Assembly (NCBI RefSeq): GCF_000264905.1
Contig: NW_006763133.1
Coordinates: 1,038,477 to 1,079,091 of the forward strand
Direction: 5' to 3'
Origin: Stereum hirsutum FP-91666 SS1
Taxonomy: Eukaryota; Basidiomycota; Agaricomycetes; Russulales; Stereaceae
Length of the DNA stretch: 40,615 nt
Part shown: one piece after another, positions 34,793-40,615 of the stretch
How positions within the stretch are numbered: position 1 is the first letter of the stretch
Layout: each line of letters begins with the position of its first letter
Program-made: the position numbers and the translations under genes
The notes under the pieces: model-generated
What the model saw: the letters and a program-made list of their open reading frames with translations, nothing else
Database searches by the model: none
Told to the model about the DNA's origin: nothing

Positions 34793-36304
34793 ATGGCTAT
34801 GGAGACACAGGCTGGAATCAAGGAGGAACAAATAAGGTTCTCCAGCTGTCCTGCAGTGCGACGATTACCTCCCGAGATCCTGTCAGCAATCTTCCTACTC
34901 TGGCACGAGAGCCCAGTCAAAACCACCACCACTGAAAACAAACACGTCCATCTCCTTTTGGGCCACGTCTGCCGCAGGTGGAGAGATGTCGCTTTTCGAA
35001 CACCGTCCATGTGGAAATCTCCAGATATTCGACTTCGAGACGATGCTCAAATTTCCGAAAATTGGCTCTCCGTCATGACAATGATCATTAACTTGTCCGA
35101 CCCATATACATTCCGCCCAAATTTTTCATATTTCCACACAGGGCATAATATTCTTCCAGGAGCTGATCGGATTCTGGAGTGTCTCATCCCCAGCCTCCAC
35201 CGCTTGAACTCATTTGAACTTCATCTCCCAGTGATGGCTTCCAATGCTCTCGCCACATTTCCTACTTCAACGGACACTTTTCCTGTGCTCCGAGGCCTCA
35301 CGATGTGCTTTTACGACAGTGTACTACAGCAAGCGATAGCAGAACGCCCGATCCTCGCTTTCGCAAGTGCTCCGCATCTCAAAGAAGTAATCCTATCCTA
35401 CGAACCAGCCAACTGCCAGTGGGGAGAAGACACCAAAGGCAGGCGGCTCCTTCGCAGTCTGGTGTTCCCTTGGTCGCAGTTGACTATGCTTCATATCGAC
35501 GGAATATACTCGACCGCCCAGGACGCCCAAGCCCTCCTTCGTCAATGCCACTCGATTGAAGACTGTGACCTCGGCAGTGTTTCCATGGCTGGCGAGCATC
35601 TTGCCATGGACCCATACATTCTGAAACACCTACATCATTTTGCTCTCGAAGTCTTATACGAACCCGACGATGACGACTTTCTGATGCAAGGCAGCGCTCG
35701 TTTCTTCCAGCCATTCGTCATGCCACAGCTCTCCAATCTGGAACTCGCCTGCGGGCCCCGTGCTTTCGAAGCCCCTGAATATATCTCATTCTTATATTCG
35801 CGCTCCGGATCGACGCTGACCGATCTTCGCCTTCATTGCGTACCCTTCGATGGCGACGATATCGTACAAACCCTTGCCCTCCTCCCCATGCTCGAGCTCT
35901 TCCGTGCGCACAAATCGCATGCCGGGACCGATATCTTATTTGAGGCGCTTTGTTACGACCCCGAGGCGACAACACCCCCTATTGTACCGCGTCTCAAGGA
36001 TCTCGCTGTTACGGAATACCCCATAGAAGCGGATATGGTCACGTCGGACCGTGTTCGAGATGTGATCATGTCGCGTTGGTGGTCTAATGCGCATCTCTCT
36101 ACGACACGGTGGCGCCCTAGTGTGGCGAGATGGCAGAAGGTTTATCTCGATTGGTTTGGAGGACACGTCAATATGGACATCTCAGCGCTGAGCGCCATTG
36201 ACGATTGTCGTGAAGAAGGGTTGGATGTGACTCTTCACTGGCATGGGCGTGAAGAACGTTACTTAGGTGTGTTGCAGTTTTCGCTCGAATGCACTTACCG
36301 CTAG
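34793..36304 (+). CDS. F-box/LRR-type protein, intact (503 residues, one exon)
   Basis: Single exon. The F-box domain begins at about residue 23 (VRRLPPEILSAIFLLWHES) and its second half is LLLGHVCRRWRDVAFRTPSMW. About 420 residues of irregular leucine-rich repeats follow (LRGLTMCFYDS, PHLKEVILSYE, SQLTMLHIDGI, LSNLELACGPR, LTDLRLHCVPF), and the end carries VIMSRWWSNAH and an acidic/aromatic tail. Such proteins recruit substrates to SCF ubiquitin ligases through Skp1, and the LRR face would bind the target; the target is unknown. It is a paralogue of the broken gene at 18559 (same RRLPPEI and SRWWS/NAH blocks). The start codon has a second Met two codons later, and both are plausible. Lacks the N-terminal helical stretch of the broken paralogue. 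Confidence 0.85.
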   Translation: MAMETQAGIKEEQIRFSSCPAVRRLPPEILSAIFLLWHESPVKTTTTENKHVHLLLGHVCRRWRDVAFRTPSMWKSPDIRLRDDAQISENWLSVMTMIINLSDPYTFRPNFSYFHTGHNILPGADRILECLIPSLHRLNSFELHLPVMASNALATFPTSTDTFPVLRGLTMCFYDSVLQQAIAERPILAFASAPHLKEVILSYEPANCQWGEDTKGRRLLRSLVFPWSQLTMLHIDGIYSTAQDAQALLRQCHSIEDCDLGSVSMAGEHLAMDPYILKHLHHFALEVLYEPDDDDFLMQGSARFFQPFVMPQLSNLELACGPRAFEAPEYISFLYSRSGSTLTDLRLHCVPFDGDDIVQTLALLPMLELFRAHKSHAGTDILFEALCYDPEATTPPIVPRLKDLAVTEYPIEADMVTSDRVRDVIMSRWWSNAHLSTTRWRPSVARWQKVYLDWFGGHVNMDISALSAIDDCREEGLDVTLHWHGREERYLGVLQFSLECTYR

Positions 36305-36488
36305 GATTGTAGCTTATGCTGATATAATTCCATTGTTTGCATTAGCGTGGGAGTAGAACGAACATTTTCCCTGAAAATCCGTTAAGGGCCTCGGGACGAG
36401 ATGAAAGCTGAGTTCTGCGGACAATTCATCGGAGTATCGTTACCAAAGTAATTGCGCCGAGAATGTACACATATCAACTCATCCAGAA

Positions 36489-37220
36489 CTATCTGACATG
36501 ATCCATTGTCCTTTTCTTCCGTTCCTCTCCCGCCTGAATGACCCCTTCCACTTCAAATAGATCCCCTTTCGCAAGCATCGGACATACCCTCTTGTGTGGT
36601 GTAAAGTCATTCTTCCAATGATCCTTTTGGCACTATCGATCAATTCAGTATGGGTTGTACTTATGTCCTGTCTCGAGACGAAAACCAGTGGAGAAACTGA
36701 CCGATTCCGAGCAGTAATACGTTTGGTTGCAGCGGGAGCACCGCTTCCATTCTTTGAAGTCAGCGGCCTTCTCCGGGACTCCAGCCTCCCACATATTACA
36801 TCCTCCACATATCTTGATCCTTTCCTTTTCTGACACGAGGACCTCGAGCATGACGTAGTCTTTATCCCCGATCTTATGGACGTCACCCGTGCGCTTCACG
36901 ACCGCTGCATCCTCTAAACCTTTGATGATAATCTCATCATACTCCTTTGTCCGAGGTAGCCAGGGTATGACCGGACGCTTGAACTTGGAATGTGGAAATG
37001 GGTAATTGTAACTGATATACTCCGATAGTCCACTGTCTGCGTCGCCCCAAGGGGAGTAGCAAGATGGGCGATGAAGAAACCATCGAGTGGGTAAAGAATG
37101 TCCGATGGCGAATGTAAGTGGGACAGTCGTCAGATTACTTCCTTAGCCTTTGGGCCACGGAATAGTGAAAGTTTTATACCGCGTTGTCTGGGGTGCAGAC
37201 GCGTCGGACGAGGACGACAT
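36489..37220 (-). CDS. Small MYND-type zinc finger protein (model tentative)
   Basis: The last two exons are clear: one running to 36702 and 36489-36632, split by a 69-nt intron (GTCAGT..GATAG). They encode a full MYND finger: CGGC, CSRC, YYCSESCQKDHW and HKRVC supply the zinc ligands, followed by a short acidic/basic end. Upstream, SLPTRWFLHRPSCYSPWG and YNYPFPHSKF are coding-like. The only start in reach is 37220 (MSSSSDASAPQTTR), but in that continuous frame a TAA lies at 37143-37145. A 42-nt intron with GTATAA at 37178 and an AAG acceptor at 37137 would remove the stop and keep the frame. Otherwise the gene is broken. With the intron, the exons are 37179-37220, 36702-37136 and 36489-36632 and the product is 206 residues. 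MYND fingers mediate protein-protein contacts; no catalytic domain (SET) is present. Confidence 0.55.
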
Positions 37221-37311
37221 GATGGTAACTTGTGGGCACCGTCGCAACATGCCTGCCTTCGTACATAAGTGAGAAGGAGGAACGGGTTTTGCCAGTGCTC
37301 TGTTCAGTTCG

Positions 37312-37790
37312 TCAGAGTTGAGGTCCGTGCTCAGGCCTCAGGCTTGTAGCGACAATCAAGTAGATAATGGCTGCCAGAGAGATGGAAAAGAGTGCGGTTT
37401 TGTTTGGCCACATGTTTGCTTTTACGGGGCTTTCTAATCCTATGCGCAGAAATGATCCTTGGAAGGCCACGATGAATGCGCTCCATGTGAAAGGTCGCTC
37501 GTGTTCTCCGCCTCATTGTTTATTCAATCCGCTGGGGCCCATTTAGCTCTGCAGTATTTTCAATATACACGCAATATCTGCAGGTTGGGAATGATGCATA
37601 CCAGTGACTCGCACCGACCAAGCCCGGGTTTAAAGGCATGCTTTCGTCTAGCTGAACGTCAATATTGCATGAGTTCCTGGTGCTCGCTCCGTTCCACAAG
37701 TCATCCACCATGTCGACCACAGAGCACCCTAGGTTGACGACCGCCATTGCTGATCCGGGAAAAGTGATGTTACTTGTCCAATGCATTCAC
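37312..37790 (-). pseudogene. Possible small membrane-protein gene or remnant
   Basis: Two coding-like stretches on the minus strand upstream of the MYND gene. One (about 37580-37755) reads MAVVNLGCSVVDMVDDLWNG and on to LNPGLVGASHW. The other, ending at 37312, reads WSAFIVAFQGSFLRIGLES and then a hydrophobic helix ALFSISLAAIIYLIVATSL. A GTATGC donor follows the first stretch, but the acceptors that keep the second one in frame are poor (GAG near 37487). Either a real small protein with one membrane segment whose splice sites I cannot fix, or a decayed gene. No family recognised. Confidence 0.25.
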
Positions 37791-38024
37791 CGATGTCGCT
37801 GAGCGCTGCACGTAACGAATATAGAATAAGAGAGGTTCTGTCGCGCAATGAAGCTCATAGTGAATTTCGGGACATGATAACATTTCATGCATTGACATAG
37901 AATGATAGAATTTCAGTGATTGTTCGGATACCTAGCGTTGTGGAAGAGTACCCGACGAGAAAGATTAGCTCCATGAACACTTGAAAGCGAAAGAGAGAAC
38001 CGACCAAGACCAATGACTATCTAC

Positions 38025-39638
38025 TCATTCTCTGGAAGGCGTGATTTCCAATCTCAATCCTCCCGCGCTCCATAACTGCAACATATTGGCAGAAGGTTCT
38101 GACGCTAACCCCTCCGCATCCGAAAATATCTTCGAAGACACCCTCAATGTCTCTAGGTGCCCTGCTAAACTAGTGTAAGAGGCCGAACCTGATTGCTCGT
38201 CGAGAGCATGAATCGGCGGCAGGCGTGATTCGACCATGGCTTTCAGGCTGTCGAAGAAGAGTTTTTGATCGTCAGGGTCATGTTTGTTTCCACGGTATGA
38301 GTGCACGACATGATCGTAGGCGTTTCTGCGATGGCGCCGAGGCTCCCTATGCCTGAACCATGAGTTGATGTGCACGCCAAAGCTACGGAGCCTCAGGTTC
38401 GTCCCTTGGTGACCCCGACTGACCAGAGCGTCGAGGACATGGGACCAGTAGAGGTAGTCGTCTGGTCCTATGAAATACATTGTCAAAAGACTTGGAAGGT
38501 CTCGTAAGACCTCGATGAGAAGGCCCGCGGGGATCATGTTTGCTGGGATTTCGACTTGTATGGAGGTGAGGGAGTCTGCACATGAAGCGAGGAACCCTTT
38601 CAGTGCGAGATTGTTTGATTGCCCCCATGGCGACCCATATTGATCTGTACTTTGTATGGTGATATGTTCTAGAGACGGTGCGCTGAGAGAATCGAACAGG
38701 GCGTCCAAGACGTTGGTGTCGTCGGTGGATATAGTGAGATGAAGCAGTCGAGGGAGAGTGGCACGACGAAGATTGTCATTCATATCGCCATCGAGGGCAA
38801 CCTTGATCCAGCAACTGGAAACGCCTTCCGTGATCTCGAAGAGTGCCTTGGTCAAACTGTGACATTTCCGCATCTCGACCACAAATTGAGGTAAATCGAG
38901 GATTGGCAGGTAGTGATGCGTGCAGCGGAACGCGTATTCCGTGAGGGCTGACCATGGCAGAGGTAAGCCGGCCATTGAGTGAAAAGTGATGTCAACGCGG
39001 CGGAGGTTGGGAGCAGATGACAGAGCGTCAAAAAATACGGGAAACTGGGTGTGTCCGTAGTCTGTCGAGGTGAGTTTCAACGAAAGCGAGGTGAGTATCG
39101 GGAATGAGCTTTTATGACTTGTTTGGAAGTGCGTTGGATGACAGGACTCGAGATATACTTCATTCCAGCGATCGGCCTCATCGCATAACAGCGAGAGATA
39201 GGTAATCATGATTGAATAATGATTTTCCGCGTCCAGCTTGATTCGGAGAGGAAGTGACTGTGATAGAGAGAGCCAGGTCTTGAGAGCGCTCAAGTAAGCA
39301 TCGACGACCCTGATGCCGCCACAGGCACCATCAGCCAACGAGAGCGAGGACCAGAGCGAAGGAGTATTGAGGGCAATTTCTCGCCAATATCGGGACACGC
39401 GAGTAAGGAGGATGGGCGCATTGAGAGGGTGCGCCTGATGCGTCCATAGTACGGGATCCTGGAATGTAGCAGCATCGGGGACGCAGTGCCAGAATATTTC
39501 TGCCAGAATCTCGACGGGCAAAGTCGATATTCCAGCCCTATGGACCTCGATATGCATCCCTATGATATTCGTAAATGCTGAGGGCCGTCGATAGGTTCTG
39601 TGAATAGAAATTGACGAAGATTCAGAAGGGGGTGGCAC
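38025..39638 (-). CDS. F-box protein, intact (537 residues, one exon)
   Basis: Single exon. The F-box begins at about residue 38 with ISTLPVEILAEIFWHCVPD; the classic Agaricomycete second block is APILLTRVSRYWREIALNTP followed by SLWSSL. The remainder is leucine-rich: LRIKLDAENH, LTSLSLKLTST, APNLRRVDITF, LPRLLHLTIST, APSLEHITIQS, LETLRVSS. Role by family: Skp1-binding adaptor of an SCF ubiquitin ligase with an unknown target. It belongs to a different subfamily from the genes at 18559 and 34793 (VEILAEIF and TRVSRYWREIAL type) and is closer to the remnant at 297-620, which shares the APVLFTRVCRR block. Start chosen at the first Met; an internal Met (MHIEVH) just before the F-box is an alternative. 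Confidence 0.85.
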   Translation of the reverse strand: MPPPSESSSISIHRTYRRPSAFTNIIGMHIEVHRAGISTLPVEILAEIFWHCVPDAATFQDPVLWTHQAHPLNAPILLTRVSRYWREIALNTPSLWSSLSLADGACGGIRVVDAYLSALKTWLSLSQSLPLRIKLDAENHYSIMITYLSLLCDEADRWNEVYLESCHPTHFQTSHKSSFPILTSLSLKLTSTDYGHTQFPVFFDALSSAPNLRRVDITFHSMAGLPLPWSALTEYAFRCTHHYLPILDLPQFVVEMRKCHSLTKALFEITEGVSSCWIKVALDGDMNDNLRRATLPRLLHLTISTDDTNVLDALFDSLSAPSLEHITIQSTDQYGSPWGQSNNLALKGFLASCADSLTSIQVEIPANMIPAGLLIEVLRDLPSLLTMYFIGPDDYLYWSHVLDALVSRGHQGTNLRLRSFGVHINSWFRHREPRRHRRNAYDHVVHSYRGNKHDPDDQKLFFDSLKAMVESRLPPIHALDEQSGSASYTSLAGHLETLRVSSKIFSDAEGLASEPSANMLQLWSAGGLRLEITPSRE

Positions 39639-40165
39639 GGCCGGACGAGTTTACTATGTTGACGGGCGAACCGTACTGTGGCAATCAGATCAGAGCACCT
39701 AGTACCCTATTGAAGCTTTCCTCGGCGATGCTCTGATATGTTTTTATCAAGAGACGTGAACGGCACGACTGAGAAGGGCACTGGCAGTTGAGAGACAAGA
39801 TGGTGGTCATGCTCGAAGATTATGTCGACGCCACTGAAGGCTCTGCCTCACAATATATTTCCCACGCTGGGCAGTCTCGGGAAGTTCGATCAACACAACA
39901 CGTCCACAACTGCTCACTCCTTCCCGGCGAGGTGTCTTAGAAATACGTATAGGGGAAGCAATACTCGCAAACCAGGAGGCCACCAGTTAATAGGATCCGG
40001 AAATTTCGTGAAGCAAGCCTGAGAGTCTGAAACGCCACTAGGGCTAGTCAGACGGCTACTGAGACTAAATGTGAAGTGAATAAATTGACGGTGTATGTAT
40101 ACAGTACTTGGTGTATCGGTTGGGAAATACAGTACCACGACAGCACCTGGATGACACTGATAAGG
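39639..40165. other. Intergenic stretch, no gene seen
   Basis: Upstream of the minus-strand F-box gene. No protein or RNA gene recognised. Confidence 0.45.
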
Positions 40166-40216
40166 AGCCTAACTAGGCTGGGGTGGCAGGGTGTGGCACC
40201 CGAGCCTAGTTAGGCT
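40166..40216. repeat. Strong short hairpin
   Basis: AGCCTAACTAGGCT (40166-40179) is the exact reverse complement of AGCCTAGTTAGGCT (40203-40216). The stem continues with GGGTG (40181-40185) against CACCC (40197-40201) after one mismatch, leaving an 11-base loop. Each arm is itself nearly palindromic. It may be a structured end of a mobile element or a fold-back motif; no protein-coding mobile element was identified next to it. Confidence 0.7.
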
Positions 40217-40615
40217 TGATCGGACTTGGATCTTCGCCTCCGGGTTCGCCTCTTGTTTCGTCGCGACTTTCAGTGGCCTCGAGTCTCTTGCGGCCCCGTC
40301 TTCCGTCGTCGTTATCGGAGGCGTTCCGAGGCCTGCCCCTCGCCACATCTCCTCCCCCGCATCCCTGTCAACTTGCCCCTATAGCGCCACTCACCCTGCG
40401 ACTCAGCGCCGTCCTCGACGTCGACGACGACGATTGCCTCAACTAACGGCTGCATGTGCGCTCTGACATGCTCGAGCGTTCGTCGTCGCGCAGGTTCTGC
40501 CGTGGGATTCCCACACGTTCGTGTGTTGTCGTTGTCGCGTCGTGTAGGCTGCTCGTCGCCGCTGTGCTCGACGATGAGCACGGGTTTTCGGTCATTTGTG
40601 AAGCTTTTCACCGGT
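40217..40615 (-). other. GC-rich end with an unrecognised open frame
   Basis: The minus strand is open from 40611 to 40312 (99 codons, Arg- and Glu-rich: ARRRTLEHVRAHMQPLVE, IVVVDVEDGAESQGEW). Base composition here is markedly more CG-rich, with GACGTCGACGACGACG-type low complexity. No family recognised; the frame may continue beyond the window or be chance in GC-rich DNA. Confidence 0.2.

Overview
The window is nuclear DNA of a mushroom-forming basidiomycete (Agaricomycetes-like). The evidence is a high density of genes on both strands, many short spliceosomal introns (mostly about 45-95 nt, GT..AG) that break conserved proteins into small exons, several single-exon F-box/leucine-rich proteins, and conserved proteins with fungal architecture. 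I see no prokaryotic operon, CRISPR array, rRNA or convincing tRNA. The species cannot be read from the sequence.

Left part (1-18.3 kb), mainly housekeeping genes: an F-box remnant (297-620, -); a four-helix MARVEL-like membrane protein in six exons (1217-2193, -); a 15-exon insulin-degrading-enzyme family metalloprotease with an unusually long first intron (2559/2649-7863, +); a candidate 81-residue membrane microprotein (8155-8469, -) just downstream of a NEDD1-like WD40 protein of the gamma-tubulin pathway (8498-11554, -); the splicing factor SNW1/SKIP/Prp45 (11831-13926, +), divergent from NEDD1; delta-aminolevulinic acid dehydratase HEM2 (14445-15776, +); and a secreted Yellow/major-royal-jelly-type protein (16580-18328, +).

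Middle (18.5-27.5 kb): a broken F-box gene carrying a frameshift and a nonsense codon (18559-20108, -), the septin CDC10 in seven exons (21084-22421, -), then an accessory block. That block holds an unrecognised 205-residue gene (22795-23569, +) and two tandem paralogues of an unrecognised family (24193-25326 and 26330-27474, +) whose internal exons have identical lengths and phases. Between the paralogues lie a decayed copy of the 3' end of the first gene and a 200-bp inverted repeat. This block is the best candidate for undescribed biology.

Right part (27.8-40.6 kb): a microsomal-type epoxide hydrolase (27805-29424, -), divergent from the DNA-repair nuclease FAN1 (29865-33968, +) that has an unusual AT-hook tail; an intact F-box gene (34793-36304, +); a small MYND zinc-finger gene whose reading depends on a 42-nt intron (36489-37220, -); a possible small membrane-protein remnant (37312-37790, -); a second intact F-box gene (38025-39638, -); and an end region with a strong hairpin.

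The genes do not form one pathway. The window is a conserved chromosome arm segment (cytoskeleton: NEDD1, CDC10; splicing: SKIP; haem: HEM2; repair: FAN1) interleaved with fast-evolving lineage-specific families (F-box, MYND, unknown tandem pair). All exon models were built by hand from splice signals and protein conservation and were checked for phase.
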